Source: an uncultured Alteromonadaceae bacterium (GTDB lineage: Bacteria; Pseudomonadota; Gammaproteobacteria; Enterobacterales; Alteromonadaceae). From it: a DNA stretch of 36,366 nucleotides. Location: contig CATMRP010000030.1 of the NCBI GenBank assembly GCA_950073835.1, positions 1-36,366 of the forward strand, written 5' to 3'. The notes under the pieces were generated by a model that saw only the letters and a list, made by a program, of their open reading frames with translations, searched no databases and was not told where the DNA came from. Position numbers and translations under genes: made by a program. The number at the start of each line of letters is the position of its first letter. Within the stretch, counting starts at the first letter, position 1. This document shows, one piece after another, positions 20,902 to 31,543 of the stretch.

Positions 20902-23900
20902 ATGTTCAATTATACCAAACACCTTGCCGTTGCTGGCACCTCAGTAGTTTTGGCAGCATGCGGCGGCGGGGGTTCAGACTCCGGTAGTCCGGGTACCAGC
21001 CAGCCACCAGCACCTACTCCCACGCAAATTATCGCCAACGCCAAAGATTATTCTGCGGCGCAGCTTAACAGTGCGGGGCGCTCATTGGCTAACAGTAATT
21101 ACAGCGGTCAAACCACCAACGCTGAGCTAACCCCAGCACTTATCCAACGGGTGGTGCTCGACATGTTTGGTAACTTGGGCGAAACCCCGGTTAATATTCC
21201 TTCCGTCGCCGATGAAGACTTTACTTCTGAAGTCAGCAGTGATGGCAGCGTAAACGCTACCTTTATGTGTAATTATGGCGGTACGGTTAATTATGATGGT
21301 AAAGTTGATAGCAACTTTTTAGGCAACATAACGCTTCGCTATACTAACTGTGAAAACGAAAACGATTGGGTGATCTCCGGTTCGGTGGCCGTAACAGTTA
21401 CCGCTCTGAGTGAACAGGAAATTGCGTATACCGTTAACTTTGCCGGGTTGAACTGGACTATAGAAGGCCAGTCCGTGGCCATTTACGGCACTCAAACACA
21501 CACAGAAGCAGAAACAAACACAAATTACGCGGTAGAAACCACCCAGTACCTTACTTTTGATATGGGTGAAGTGTCGCTGCGGATGGATTCCCAGTCTGAT
21601 ATTGCCTATTCTTATGATACCGGTGTGGTCAGTTTTGATCTTTCAGGCGACCTGTACTTCAGCGATGCTGGCAAGGTAAACCTGGCCTATACATCCAACG
21701 ATGGCCTGCCGCCCTATAGCTATGAAGGTTTATTAACACTGGTTGCCGACACTACCGTCACTGTGCAGGCAGAAGACAGTAACCTGCTGGTTAACAAAGA
21801 CAACGATAACGACGGCACCATGGATACCGGCACGTATTTAGCGTCCTGGTCTGCACTGATGTTTGATGACATGAACAGTGTAGAACTTGTCAGCCTGGAT
21901 ATTCTGTCACGCCCGCCTGAGGTTTATGGGGTAGACTGGTATTTCTATGAAGTGCTTACTACAACGCCCGTACAGGTATCACCTGGCTATTATTACGATC
22001 CGGATACCCCCGAAGACCAGCTTGAAATTACCTACAACTGGTATGTTAACGGTGTGCTACTGGAAGATCAGCACAGTAGTACTTTGCCGGCAGGTATTGT
22101 AGTACACAACGATACGCTGGAAGTTGCCATGGTGGTGTTTGATGGCGCTAACCGCATTCAGGGCTACCTGACATCCTTTGAGGTGGGCGACTCGCCTGCC
22201 CAGGTCGAACTGCAAAATGTTCCGGAATCAGTAAGTGCCGGTTCACAGGTGCAGTTCACAGCGCGTATCATCGACCCGGATGTACAGGGTTCGTCTTCAA
22301 ATGCGTCGCTGGTTGCCGGCCCGGATAATGCCAGTATTGATGAAGACGGCCTGATTTCCTGGGATGTGCCTGATAACTTTCTGTTTCCCCAGCAGCGTTA
22401 TGAGTTTACGTTTGGCTGGCCCGATAGCAGCAATACCGACACGCACAGTGTGACTATTGAAGCTGAATCAAATAATACGAATATTCTCGTTCGCAGCAGT
22501 ATTGAAGTGCCTTACAGTAACGACTCACTGTGGGTGGCCGATTTCGACGGCGACGGCAACAATGAGCTCCTGACTACTGATTCGTCGCGGGGTATCTCGC
22601 TTATCAATGTCACTGACACAGGCTACCAACAAAGCTGGATGTTTAGTGGCGAACTCGGCGTGTCTGGCGCTATTAAAAATGTCATGGCTGGCGACATCAA
22701 TAACGATGGAAAAGCCGATATTGTGGTTGCTACCACCCACGGCGTTAGCACTATTACCGATCTGAACGCTTCAGCCAGCCCCGTGTATACCGATAACAGC
22801 CGCTCTATCATCTCGGCCCGTCTGGCAGATATCGATGGTGATGACATCCCTGAGTTATTGCTCCTTTCTGGTACCGACAACTACAGCGACGCCGATCGCC
22901 AAATTGATATACTGGCCTTCGCCTCCCCTGCCTCACCGCTTTTTACATTCGCGCTTGATGGCGCTAACGATTTTGCAGTAGCCAATGTGGATAACGATGG
23001 CGCTATGGAGCTTATCGTAAACACCGGCTTAGTTTACGATCTGAGTACCGGTGAAAACCAGTGGTACAACGGCTCCGGCTTTGGTAGCGAGCACGTGGCT
23101 GCCGGTGATATTAATGGCGACGGCATTGCCGAAATCTTTGGTGGTAACAGATGGGGCGCGATTACCGTTTACGATGCCAGGGATCGTGCACAGTTAGCCG
23201 CCATCGACGATTTAAATATCTGCGATGTGATCAGTTTCGACATTAATCAGGACAACAAAGACGAACTGCTTACCGCTGATTGTCAGTGGGGCGAAATCTC
23301 GGCGTACTCGCTGAACGGCAATACCCTGGTCAATGAGTGGCGTATCGATATGATGGATCATAGCGGCGTATCGCTCACCGCTGGCGATGCCGACAATGAC
23401 GGCGAATTAGAATTGTTCTGGTCAACCGGTACTACCTCCTCGGGTGAAGATCTGCTGGCCTCTGCAGATGTGACTAACGGCACACCAACCACTAATCAGC
23501 AGCGCATGGCCGTAGAACTCGATTACTTTTCCGCTGCGGGCTGGGCCGATCTGTTACCGGGTGATGAACGGGCGGTGTTCTTCGTACCCAGTTCTTCAAG
23601 TGGCTACCATGGTGGCCGCATCCTTACCCTGGACAGTAATGGCAACACTGCGGTAGGTGGCGAGTTATCCAGTAACTGGGACAATAGCAGCAGCGCGGTT
23701 ACCGCTGACTACAACAATGATGGTGCCGGCGATATATTTGTCCCCACCACAGAAACCTACGATGGCGCGATTTCCGTTATCCAACTTCATGATGGCACAG
23801 TACAATGGTCTAATACTGGTGACTACGACAGTAACATTGGCATCATTCGCGCCGTCGACATGAATAACGATGGCTACGACGACCTGGTCTACGAAGACAG

Positions 23901-24507
23901 TAACCAGATAAAAGCCATTGATGTACAAAACCAGATATTACTCGCCACTTATACTTTTAGTAATTATATTGCTGATTTCACGGCGTATCACGATGGCACG
24001 CAAAACGTTGCCCTGGTTAGTCATGGCGACAAAGTATCATTGTTAACCCGCACCAGCTCGTCGTTTGCTGAGCAAAATTTTGTTGATCAGCACTGTGATC
24101 GGTTGGAGTTGTTTAACTACGACTCCGACAGCAGCCCCGAACTGCTCTGTGTTACCTATCTCAGACAGCGTTCCTATCAGGATGAAACCTTTGTCATCGT
24201 TTACGAACTTAACGACAACATTCTCACGGAAGTTCAACGCACCACTGCCAGAGCAGCACTTGATCTGGTGGTGGATGTGTCAACAGAGAACGAGCAAGGT
24301 TGGTTCCTGGCCGTTCAGGAAGACGGTGAAACTTACGACTCAAGTGATGTAAACCGGGTGGTTAAGTTCGACAAAAATGGCTTTAAGATCTGGTCTGGCA
24401 CTCAGCTTATTGGTCAGCCAGACCAGCTAGGCATGCGCACGCGCATGGGCGAAAACGGCCTTGAAATGCTGATAGGGACCAGCGCAGCAATGTACTGGTT
24501 ACGCTAG
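20902..24507 (+). CDS. Large FG-GAP/VCBS-repeat lipoprotein
   Basis: I start at the ATG at 20902 (1201 residues), because it begins a lipoprotein signal with lipobox LAAC ending at C20, followed by GGGGSDSG; the open frame runs 13 codons further upstream. Residues up to about 420 hold beta-rich domains of unknown type. An Ig-like segment follows (about 430-535, VELQNVPESVSAGSQVQFTA). From about 545 to 1000 there are at least nine FG-GAP-like calcium-binding repeats: DFDGDGNNE, DINNDGKAD, DIDGDDIPE, NVDNDGAME, DINGDGIAE, DINQDNKDE, DADNDGELE, DYNNDGAGD and DMNNDGYDD. Such repeats form beta-propellers used in surface binding. It is probably a surface or periplasmic adhesion/recognition protein. 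Confidence 0.88.
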   Translation: MFNYTKHLAVAGTSVVLAACGGGGSDSGSPGTSQPPAPTPTQIIANAKDYSAAQLNSAGRSLANSNYSGQTTNAELTPALIQRVVLDMFGNLGETPVNIPSVADEDFTSEVSSDGSVNATFMCNYGGTVNYDGKVDSNFLGNITLRYTNCENENDWVISGSVAVTVTALSEQEIAYTVNFAGLNWTIEGQSVAIYGTQTHTEAETNTNYAVETTQYLTFDMGEVSLRMDSQSDIAYSYDTGVVSFDLSGDLYFSDAGKVNLAYTSNDGLPPYSYEGLLTLVADTTVTVQAEDSNLLVNKDNDNDGTMDTGTYLASWSALMFDDMNSVELVSLDILSRPPEVYGVDWYFYEVLTTTPVQVSPGYYYDPDTPEDQLEITYNWYVNGVLLEDQHSSTLPAGIVVHNDTLEVAMVVFDGANRIQGYLTSFEVGDSPAQVELQNVPESVSAGSQVQFTARIIDPDVQGSSSNASLVAGPDNASIDEDGLISWDVPDNFLFPQQRYEFTFGWPDSSNTDTHSVTIEAESNNTNILVRSSIEVPYSNDSLWVADFDGDGNNELLTTDSSRGISLINVTDTGYQQSWMFSGELGVSGAIKNVMAGDINNDGKADIVVATTHGVSTITDLNASASPVYTDNSRSIISARLADIDGDDIPELLLLSGTDNYSDADRQIDILAFASPASPLFTFALDGANDFAVANVDNDGAMELIVNTGLVYDLSTGENQWYNGSGFGSEHVAAGDINGDGIAEIFGGNRWGAITVYDARDRAQLAAIDDLNICDVISFDINQDNKDELLTADCQWGEISAYSLNGNTLVNEWRIDMMDHSGVSLTAGDADNDGELELFWSTGTTSSGEDLLASADVTNGTPTTNQQRMAVELDYFSAAGWADLLPGDERAVFFVPSSSSGYHGGRILTLDSNGNTAVGGELSSNWDNSSSAVTADYNNDGAGDIFVPTTETYDGAISVIQLHDGTVQWSNTGDYDSNIGIIRAVDMNNDGYDDLVYEDSNQIKAIDVQNQILLATYTFSNYIADFTAYHDGTQNVALVSHGDKVSLLTRTSSSFAEQNFVDQHCDRLELFNYDSDSSPELLCVTYLRQRSYQDETFVIVYELNDNILTEVQRTTARAALDLVVDVSTENEQGWFLAVQEDGETYDSSDVNRVVKFDKNGFKIWSGTQLIGQPDQLGMRTRMGENGLEMLIGTSAAMYWLR

Positions 24508-24524
24508 CATTACACTTCGCAATG

Positions 24525-24545
24525 CGGTGCCTGTCCAGGGCACCG
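24525..24545 (+). terminator. Possible terminator after the FG-GAP lipoprotein gene
   Basis: CGGTGCC and GGCACCG form a 7-base stem with a 7-base loop, 18 bases after the stop. Only TATT follows, so the T tract is poor. It may act with a factor or only stabilise the mRNA. Confidence 0.5.
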
Positions 24546-24681
24546 TATTCCTCATAACATCCCGCTGCGTATTGGTTTCATCTAAATAGATCTCCTGCTA
24601 GTAGCGAACCTGTACTTATCTGTTAGACTCTAAGCCATGCCCTAAGTTCTTGTTATCCTGATTAGCTAGTCAACGAGGTCT

Positions 24682-27534
24682 ATGCAGACATTCACCCAAA
24701 CGCTCCGGCATCACTGGCTTACAACTGAAGTTAATGTAATTACTGCCATTGCCTATTTCCTGATGGGTCTTATTGGTCAGTTAATAGCCGTGCCGCCTGG
24801 TTTTGCAACCATTATCTGGCCTCCTGCAGGACTCGCCCTGGCCGCCCTGTTAGCCTTCGGGAAGCGAACATTGCCGGGGGTCTTTATCGGTGCGTTTAGT
24901 ATCAGTGTTTACATACGAATAAGTAGTGGAAACGAAATCAATGATTGGCTGATCCCGGTCTTCATGGCACTTTTCGCAACGTTACAGACCTATGTCGGGT
25001 ATTTGCTGGTGCAGCGGTTTGTTGGCTTACCCATGACCTACCGTAAGCCCTCGGTGATTTTCCGCTTCCTGTTCATTACCGCGGTGCTAAGTACGCTGGT
25101 AGGCTGTACCTTAAGCGTACTATTACTGTTGCAACAAGGCATTATCAGCGAGGACAACCTGTTGTCTACCTGGCTCAGCTGGTGGACAGGCGATGCCATA
25201 GGAATTATTTTCACTCTGCCCTGGCTTTTATCCTTGTTTCCGCGCCTTGCGGTTACGCCTTTTCCCCGCAGCCGCTTAACTATTGCTGCTTTAGCCGCAT
25301 TTTCCCTGTTTGCCGCACTATTATGCACATTGGCACTCACCGAAGAGCGCAAGAAGCAAACCGCCGAATTTAACAACGATGCCAGTACCCTGGCCAATAA
25401 TCTAAAAGCCAACGTTAATAATGCCACCAATATCCTGTACTCGGTTGCAGGGCTGTTAAAGGCCGAACCCAATCTAACACCTTCGCAATTTCGCCGTTTT
25501 ACCGCCAGAATTCTCGAAGAAAACCCGGTGTTACAGGCGTTGTCATGGAATATCCGGGTAACCGGCGACAACGTTCACCAACTGCAGTATTTACTTCAAC
25601 AAAGCTATGCGGCAGAGAATGCCAGCTTAGAATTTGCCATCACCGAGCGTAATACTAACGACGATCTCATCCCCTTTACGCCGCGCCCTTTGCATGTTGT
25701 GGTAAGTTTTATTGAGCCTTTCGCCGACAACATAAAAGCCCTTGGTTACGATGTGTACTCGCAGGCGTCTCGGCAGGAAGCCTTGCAGGTTGCCTGGCAA
25801 ACTGAACAAATCTACCCTACTACCCCTATCATGCTGGTGCAAAACGACAGCCAGCAAGCCGGTGTATTGCTGTTCCTGCCGGTTAAATCCGATCAGCAAA
25901 ATACCTTACAAAACGGTTATGCCACCGGCGTTATTCGCGCTCAGGATTTGGCGTCACTGGCTTTTAGTAAGGTAGAAAACAACAATGCTATCTTATTGAT
26001 GGATCCTATGGCCGGTATCGATTCCGGTATACTGTACAGCAAAAATCTGAGCCTGACTCAGCAACAGCGGTTAACTTCCCCCAGTCTGGATGAACAACAG
26101 CTTAGCGATGAATTTCCCTTGCTTAACCGCTACGAAATATCGCTGGGGGCCAGAAGCTGGATACTGTATATCGCCAATGAAAATATCTTTATCTATCAAC
26201 CCTGGGGAGTACATTTGTTACTCGCCAGTGCCACCTTGTTTGCCGGTCTGCTTGGCTGGTTTATGATCACCGTCGCCGGCTATACCGATGAAATAGAATT
26301 TGAGGTAGACAAGCGCACCAAGGAGCTCTCGCTCACTAACCAGCGCCTGGTACTCTCAGAGCAAAAGCAAAATGAAGCCATGCAACAGGCCGAAAAATCA
26401 AACCGCGCCAAGAGTGAGTTTCTGGCCAACATGAGTCATGAGATCAGAACACCCATGAATGCTATTCTGGGCCTAAGCCAGCTGGGCCTTAAGGATCACA
26501 CGCCCGAACAGGCGAAAGACAGGTTTAGCAAAATTCACCAGGCAGGTGAATTGCTGCTGAGTATCATCAACGACATCCTCGATTTTTCCAAAATCGAAGC
26601 CAATAAAATGAATCTTGAGTCGGTCACTTTCTCATTGCGGGAAATGATTGGTCAGCTCGATGATTTATTCCGTGGTCAGGCCGAAAGCAAAAGGCTTAGT
26701 TTCACCTGCCGCTTCGGTAAAATCTCACAGGCGTACTTTGTGGGCGATTCTCTGCGTATAAAGCAGGTCCTGGCAAACCTGTTGAGTAATGCCATTAAGT
26801 TTACCCATGAGGGCGGCGTTACACTGATAGTCGAGCAACAGGAAGATAGTAAAGGTAATAATCGGCTTTACTGGCATGTAAAAGACTCCGGGATCGGTAT
26901 GAGTGAGGAGTTACAGGCGGTATTATTTGAGGCTTTTACTCAGGCCGACTCCTCCACCAGCCGGGTTTATGGCGGCTCTGGTCTGGGAATGACCATCAGC
27001 CACCGCCTGACCACCGCCATGGGAGGTGAATTAACGGTTAGCAGCGAGTTAGGCAAAGGCACTGAATTTACTTTTGCCGTGCCAGCTACGGTGGCTACCA
27101 CTGAGCAACGTGCGCAGTATCAAAATCACGCCACCAACCATGTAGAAGTCGAACTGCCCGGCCCGGTCAACATTCTGGTGGTAGAAGACAATCCAATTAA
27201 TCAGGAAGTTATAAAAGAACAGCTCACTGGCCTCGGCATGAAAATCACCCTGGCAAATAACGGTCAGGAGGCCGTCGAACAGCTGCGTGAGACAACCTTT
27301 GATATGGTATTAATGGATGTCCAGATGCCGGTAATGGACGGCTACACGGCAACCCGGGAAATCCGCCAGTTGGGGATTGCGGTACCTATCATCGCTCTCA
27401 CTGCTGCAGCCCTGTTTGAAGACAAGCAAAAAGCGTTGGCCTCGGGCATGAACGACCACTTAAGCAAGCCCTTTAAAGAAGCCGAAATTCTGGCCATGAT
27501 AAGCAAATGGTATTACCACTCTGCCAATCAGTGA
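24682..27534 (+). CDS. MASE1-CHASE hybrid sensor histidine kinase with receiver domain
   Basis: A 950-residue two-component sensor. The N-terminal 215 or so residues carry about eight membrane segments of MASE1 type ([14 protein letters not shown] near 52-65). A periplasmic CHASE-like domain follows (about 220-500), then a last membrane helix (about 510-530) and a coiled-coil linker. The HisKA H-box is [14 protein letters not shown] with H586. The ATPase N-box is near 697-705 ([11 protein letters not shown]), then DSGIGM and GGSGLGM. The C-terminal receiver has VVEDN and phospho-acceptor D879 ([12 protein letters not shown]). There is no HPt domain here, so a separate phosphotransfer protein is likely. 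The signal is unknown. Confidence 0.92.
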   Translation: MQTFTQTLRHHWLTTEVNVITAIAYFLMGLIGQLIAVPPGFATIIWPPAGLALAALLAFGKRTLPGVFIGAFSISVYIRISSGNEINDWLIPVFMALFATLQTYVGYLLVQRFVGLPMTYRKPSVIFRFLFITAVLSTLVGCTLSVLLLLQQGIISEDNLLSTWLSWWTGDAIGIIFTLPWLLSLFPRLAVTPFPRSRLTIAALAAFSLFAALLCTLALTEERKKQTAEFNNDASTLANNLKANVNNATNILYSVAGLLKAEPNLTPSQFRRFTARILEENPVLQALSWNIRVTGDNVHQLQYLLQQSYAAENASLEFAITERNTNDDLIPFTPRPLHVVVSFIEPFADNIKALGYDVYSQASRQEALQVAWQTEQIYPTTPIMLVQNDSQQAGVLLFLPVKSDQQNTLQNGYATGVIRAQDLASLAFSKVENNNAILLMDPMAGIDSGILYSKNLSLTQQQRLTSPSLDEQQLSDEFPLLNRYEISLGARSWILYIANENIFIYQPWGVHLLLASATLFAGLLGWFMITVAGYTDEIEFEVDKRTKELSLTNQRLVLSEQKQNEAMQQAEKSNRAKSEFLANMSHEIRTPMNAILGLSQLGLKDHTPEQAKDRFSKIHQAGELLLSIINDILDFSKIEANKMNLESVTFSLREMIGQLDDLFRGQAESKRLSFTCRFGKISQAYFVGDSLRIKQVLANLLSNAIKFTHEGGVTLIVEQQEDSKGNNRLYWHVKDSGIGMSEELQAVLFEAFTQADSSTSRVYGGSGLGMTISHRLTTAMGGELTVSSELGKGTEFTFAVPATVATTEQRAQYQNHATNHVEVELPGPVNILVVEDNPINQEVIKEQLTGLGMKITLANNGQEAVEQLRETTFDMVLMDVQMPVMDGYTATREIRQLGIAVPIIALTAAALFEDKQKALASGMNDHLSKPFKEAEILAMISKWYYHSANQ

Positions 27535-27553
27535 AAGAGCGGGATAGCAGGCA

Positions 27554-27583
27554 TGTAAAAAGCGCGCGTGATAGTGCTATACT
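27554..27583 (+). promoter_or_regulatory. Putative extended -10 promoter of moeA
   Basis: TGC-TATACT (27575-27583) is an extended -10 element. TGTAAA (27554-27559) is a weak -35 at 18 bases. The moeA ATG at 27614 follows 30 bases on. Confidence 0.55.
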
Positions 27584-27613
27584 CCGCAGCAAATTTTGTT
27601 GAGTCAGTGCCTT

Positions 27614-28852
27614 ATGTCGAATTCTCCCTGGTTATCTTTAGCCGATGCAATCGCTACCATGCTCAGTCAAACGCAGCCGGTAAGCGTTAGCGAAAAAGCA
27701 GATGTAAAAGCAGCCGTTGGCCGGGTACTGGCCACTCAGGTGATCGCTTCACTTAACGTGCCGCCCTCAAATAACTCGGCAATGGACGGTTATGCGCTTA
27801 AAAGTAGCGATGGTCAGGCGGGCAATACGCTTGAGGTAGTCGGTGCTGTTTTTGCTGGTGACAGTCACTCGCCAACTGTATTACCCGGACAGTGTGTGCG
27901 TATTATGACCGGCGCCTCTATCCCGGCCGACTGTGATGCGGTGATCATTCAGGAAAATGTCACCCGTGCAGACGATATGGTCACATTACAAACCGATACC
28001 TCGCCTCTTGCTAATATTCGTGAGACCGGCAGTGATATCGCCCGGGGCGACCAACTGTTTGCTACCGGACACCGCTTAACGGCCACCGACACCATGTTGT
28101 TAAGTTCATTGGGCCTCGCCGCTGTTGACGTTTATCGTAAGCTTACAATTGGCCTGCTTGCCACTGGCGATGAATTAGTCGAAGCCGGTAAACCACTTGC
28201 CGCCGGCCAGATTTACGAGTCAAACCGCACCGGTGTCGCCGCTTTATTGCAAAACTGGCAGGTACAGATTAATCATCTGGGGATCGTGGCAGATGAGCCG
28301 GAAACCCTGAAGCAAGTATTACAGGAAGCTCAGCAAACCTGTGACGTGATCATCTCTAGTGGTGGTGTGTCTGTGGGCGATGCCGACTTTGTTAAGCCGG
28401 TGCTCGATGAACTCGGCGAGATTGGGTTTTGGAAGGTCGCCATTAAACCGGGAAAACCCTTTGCGTTTGGTCGTTTGGGTAACGCGGTGTTCTGTGGCCT
28501 GCCGGGTAACCCGGTTTCGGCCTGCGTTACTACCGAGCAGTTAGTGGTACCGGTGATCCGCCATTTGCAGGGCGAAACCGGCCTGGGCAACAGCCATCGC
28601 CTGACCCTCAAAGCCCAAATTACCGGCGATATTAAACGCCGCGCCGGACGGCTCGATTTTCAGCGCGCGGTTTTCAGTCAGAATGAAGCTGGCACACTTA
28701 GCGTTACGCCACTGGCCAAACAAAGTTCCGGGGTAATGACCAGCTTTAGTCAGGCAAACTGCTACATGCTGATCCCGGCCGAAGCAGACGAACTGAAAAC
28801 CGGCGACTGGGTAGAGATCCAGCCTTTTTCTGTTGCCGGTAAGCTGGGTTGA
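27614..28852 (+). CDS. moeA: Molybdopterin molybdenumtransferase MoeA
   Basis: I start at the ATG at 27614 (412 residues); an in-frame TTG six codons earlier lacks support. MoeA inserts molybdate into adenylylated molybdopterin, the last step of molybdenum cofactor synthesis. Visible motifs: NSAMDGYA (from residue 54), TGASIPADCDAVI, GDELVEAG (near 185), SSGGVSVGDADF (near 248), KPGKPFAFG and GLPGNPVS (near 295). The length is normal. It has its own promoter and overlaps the start of the MATE gene by one base (TGATG-type junction). MoaA-E and MogA genes are not in the window. Confidence 0.95.
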   Translation: MSNSPWLSLADAIATMLSQTQPVSVSEKADVKAAVGRVLATQVIASLNVPPSNNSAMDGYALKSSDGQAGNTLEVVGAVFAGDSHSPTVLPGQCVRIMTGASIPADCDAVIIQENVTRADDMVTLQTDTSPLANIRETGSDIARGDQLFATGHRLTATDTMLLSSLGLAAVDVYRKLTIGLLATGDELVEAGKPLAAGQIYESNRTGVAALLQNWQVQINHLGIVADEPETLKQVLQEAQQTCDVIISSGGVSVGDADFVKPVLDELGEIGFWKVAIKPGKPFAFGRLGNAVFCGLPGNPVSACVTTEQLVVPVIRHLQGETGLGNSHRLTLKAQITGDIKRRAGRLDFQRAVFSQNEAGTLSVTPLAKQSSGVMTSFSQANCYMLIPAEADELKTGDWVEIQPFSVAGKLG

Positions 28853-30222
28853 TGATGGTAATCTCACCACGCACGGCGCTGGAGAGTCGCCGCCTGATAA
28901 AGCTGGCATGGCCACTGCTGATTGCGCAAATTACGCAAATGCTGATGGGTGTTAGCGATACTATTATCGCCGGGCGCTACAGCGCCGTAGATATGGCAGC
29001 GGTTGCGCTGGGATTCAGTATTTCTATCCCGATCATGAGTTTTATCCAGGGCATTGCGCTGGCGATCCCGCCGCTCATTGCCCGCTTGCACGGCGCGAAA
29101 AGCCATGATGATGTGGCTAACGCCACCCAGCAAGCGGGCTATTTACTGTTGCTGGTGAGTATTGTGCCTTTCTTTGGCGCGTTTTACGCCAGTAGTATTG
29201 TGAGTTTGTTTCCTATGGAAGCCAATCTTGCCGCGATCACAACCGCTTATGTGCATTACGTGTTTCTGGCATTCCCGGCCTTTGCGCTGTACCAATGGTC
29301 ACGTAATTACTGTGAAGCCCTGGGCCATACGAAACCCAGCATGATCATTACGGTTATTGGTCTGGCGGTAAATATCGCCGGAAACTTCCTGTTTGTTTAT
29401 GGCGGTTTTGGCATCGAAGCCATGGGCGGTGCCGGTTGTGGTGTTGCTACGGCACTGGTATTTGTAGCAATGGCCATTGCTACCTTAGTTTACATTACAC
29501 TGGCACCCCGGCTGCGCCGCTATCAGTTATTTGTGCACTGGCATAAACCGCACTGGCGCACCATTTCACAAACGTTTCGGCTCGGTCTGCCAATTGCCAT
29601 GACAGTGTTATTCGAAGTGACCTTATTTGCCGTGATCGCCTTGTTGCTGGCCCCGTTTGGCGCCAACATTGTGGCCGCCCATCAAATTGCCTTAAACTTT
29701 TCAGCGTTAATGTTTATGTTTCCGCTCAGTATGGGCATGGCTATTTCCATTCGGGTCAGTTACCGGCTGGGCCAGCACCGTATTCGTCAGGCTCGTGTGG
29801 CAGTAAAAAGTGCTGTTATTATTGGCCTGAGCGTCGCCTGCTTAACCGCTACCTTTACGCTGTTGGCAAAAGGGCTCATCATCAGCCTTTATACCAGTAA
29901 CGAGGCGGTTTTTGCCATTTCATCGCAACTGTTAATTTACGCCGCGCTGTTCCAGTTTTCCGATGCTATTCAGGTCATATCTGCCAACGCTTTGCGTGGC
30001 TACAAAGACACCACCGCTATGTTCTATATTACCTTTTGTGCCTACTGGCTTATTGGGCTACCGATTGGTGTAGTTTTGGGTCGCACAGACTGGCTCAGCA
30101 GCCAACCAATGGCAGCCGATGGTTTCTGGATAGGCATTATTGCCGGGCTGACCAGCGCCGCTATTATGCTCGGCTATCGGCTGTATATTGTGCAAAAAAG
30201 GCTCGAGTCTAACCCGGCTTAG
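28852..30222 (+). CDS. MATE family efflux transporter (NorM-like)
   Basis: A 456-residue inner-membrane protein with the twelve-helix pattern of MATE exporters. These expel cationic drugs or metabolites using Na+ or H+. The N-terminal half has WPLLIAQITQMLMGVSDTI (about residues 20-38) and ALGFSISIP. The second half has GLPIAMTVLFEVTLFAV and AAHQIALNFSALMFMFPLS in the matching positions. I take the ATG at 28852, which shares its first base with the moeA stop; another ATG follows at once. Translational coupling to moeA is likely, although the functions have no obvious link. Substrate unknown. Confidence 0.92.
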   Translation: MMVISPRTALESRRLIKLAWPLLIAQITQMLMGVSDTIIAGRYSAVDMAAVALGFSISIPIMSFIQGIALAIPPLIARLHGAKSHDDVANATQQAGYLLLLVSIVPFFGAFYASSIVSLFPMEANLAAITTAYVHYVFLAFPAFALYQWSRNYCEALGHTKPSMIITVIGLAVNIAGNFLFVYGGFGIEAMGGAGCGVATALVFVAMAIATLVYITLAPRLRRYQLFVHWHKPHWRTISQTFRLGLPIAMTVLFEVTLFAVIALLLAPFGANIVAAHQIALNFSALMFMFPLSMGMAISIRVSYRLGQHRIRQARVAVKSAVIIGLSVACLTATFTLLAKGLIISLYTSNEAVFAISSQLLIYAALFQFSDAIQVISANALRGYKDTTAMFYITFCAYWLIGLPIGVVLGRTDWLSSQPMAADGFWIGIIAGLTSAAIMLGYRLYIVQKRLESNPA

Positions 30223-30310
30223 GGTGAAACAGAGTGTCAGTGGGCTAATCTGAATTGCACGCTGGACATTATTACGTAATCATTAATACAGATTCAAATG
30301 GGAGTGGTGT

Positions 30311-30913
30311 ATGGAAGATCTATTCCTGCTGCGGTACTTTCTGGCAGGCTTTTTTACTTTTGTAGCGGTCTTTTACACCGCACTTATCCTGTATAAAAAA
30401 CGCTCACACCAACCTGTTGTTACTATGGGGCCCACGTACAGCTGTCATTGGTGGAATCACCTGGCATTCAGAATCTTTCGCGCCACCATCTGGCTGACCT
30501 CGGTAGTTATCGCTTTCTATCCGGCGGCTTTTGAGTACTTGCTGCCTATTGAATGGTTGCTCGTAGTGCCACTACAGTGGTCTGGGGCTGGCTTTTTGCT
30601 GCTTGGTTTCGCGCTTGCCGTGGGAGCGAATTTTTCACTGGGTAAGCAATGGCGTAGTGGCATTGTTAACCATCACGACCATGTTCTGATAGAACACGGT
30701 TTGTATGGCATCAGCCGGAATCCTGGCTATATTGGCGTTGCCATTGCACAGGTTGGTTTTTTTCTGGCGTTACCAAGCCTGTTCAGTTTGATTTGTTTGC
30801 TGGTTGGGCTGGCCGCGCTGCGTAAGCAAACACAATTAGAGGAAGATTTTTTAAATGCCCGCTACCAAGACCGTTATCTGGCTTACCAACATCTGGTACC
30901 GCGCTGGTTATAA
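30311..30913 (+). CDS. Isoprenylcysteine/phospholipid methyltransferase-like membrane protein
   Basis: A 200-residue protein with about five membrane segments. The C-terminal half has the signature of ICMT/PEMT-type methyltransferases: HVLIEHGLYGISRNPGY (124-140) and a conserved end EEDFLNARYQDRYLAY (177-192). In other members these residues bind S-adenosylmethionine. The substrate in bacteria is usually unknown and may be a lipid or small molecule. The 88-base gap from the MATE gene contains an ATTACGTAAT palindrome but no clear promoter. The next gene starts three bases after its stop. Confidence 0.82.
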   Translation: MEDLFLLRYFLAGFFTFVAVFYTALILYKKRSHQPVVTMGPTYSCHWWNHLAFRIFRATIWLTSVVIAFYPAAFEYLLPIEWLLVVPLQWSGAGFLLLGFALAVGANFSLGKQWRSGIVNHHDHVLIEHGLYGISRNPGYIGVAIAQVGFFLALPSLFSLICLLVGLAALRKQTQLEEDFLNARYQDRYLAYQHLVPRWL

Positions 30914-30916
30914 GTT

Positions 30917-31543
30917 ATGATCGATTTTATCCCGGTTCTCATCTACTTTTTTGCTGTTATTGATCCAGTGGGTACCCTGCCGGTGTTTATTGCAGCCACC
31001 AAACAGCATACCGTCAAGCAGCGTCGGTTTATTGCGCTCATGGCGTTCCTTACCTCCAGCATTATTCTGTTGTTTTTTATTGTCGCTGGCGAGATCATTC
31101 TTACGGCCATGCATATCCCCTTAGCGGCGTTCCAGGTAGCGGGCGGTATTGTGCTGTTTCTTTTTGCGCTGAGCATGATTTTTGGTGAAAGCAAACCCGA
31201 GCAGGAGATTAAAATGGCTGCCACCATTCGGGAAACAGCGGTTTTCCCTATTGCTGTGCCATCGATTGCCAGTCCCGGCGCCATGCTTGCAGCGGTTCTG
31301 CTCACCAAAAATAACGTATATACGCTGTGGGAACAGGCCCAGACTGCCGCCATGATGATGATTGTACTGTTAATTACGCTGGTACTCATGCTGGCATCGT
31401 CGTTTATTATGCGGCTTATTGGCAGTGCCGGTGCCAGTATTATCAGCCGCGTGATGGGGTTTATTCTGGCCTCATTGGCTACCACCAATATCCTCGCGGG
31501 GATCAGTGATTACTTTGGCCTGAGTGTGGCCGCTGTCAGTTAG
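30917..31543 (+). CDS. MarC family (UPF0056) membrane protein
   Basis: A 208-residue protein with six membrane segments, in two repeated halves. It carries the DPVGTLPVF motif (about residues 16-24) and FPIAVPSIASPGAM (about 111-124), both typical of MarC. The family lies in the inner membrane; its function is unsettled. It starts three bases after the methyltransferase stop. It is convergent with the rhomboid gene and the two overlap by four bases at their stop codons, with no terminator hairpin seen between them. Confidence 0.92.
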   Translation: MIDFIPVLIYFFAVIDPVGTLPVFIAATKQHTVKQRRFIALMAFLTSSIILLFFIVAGEIILTAMHIPLAAFQVAGGIVLFLFALSMIFGESKPEQEIKMAATIRETAVFPIAVPSIASPGAMLAAVLLTKNNVYTLWEQAQTAAMMMIVLLITLVLMLASSFIMRLIGSAGASIISRVMGFILASLATTNILAGISDYFGLSVAAVS

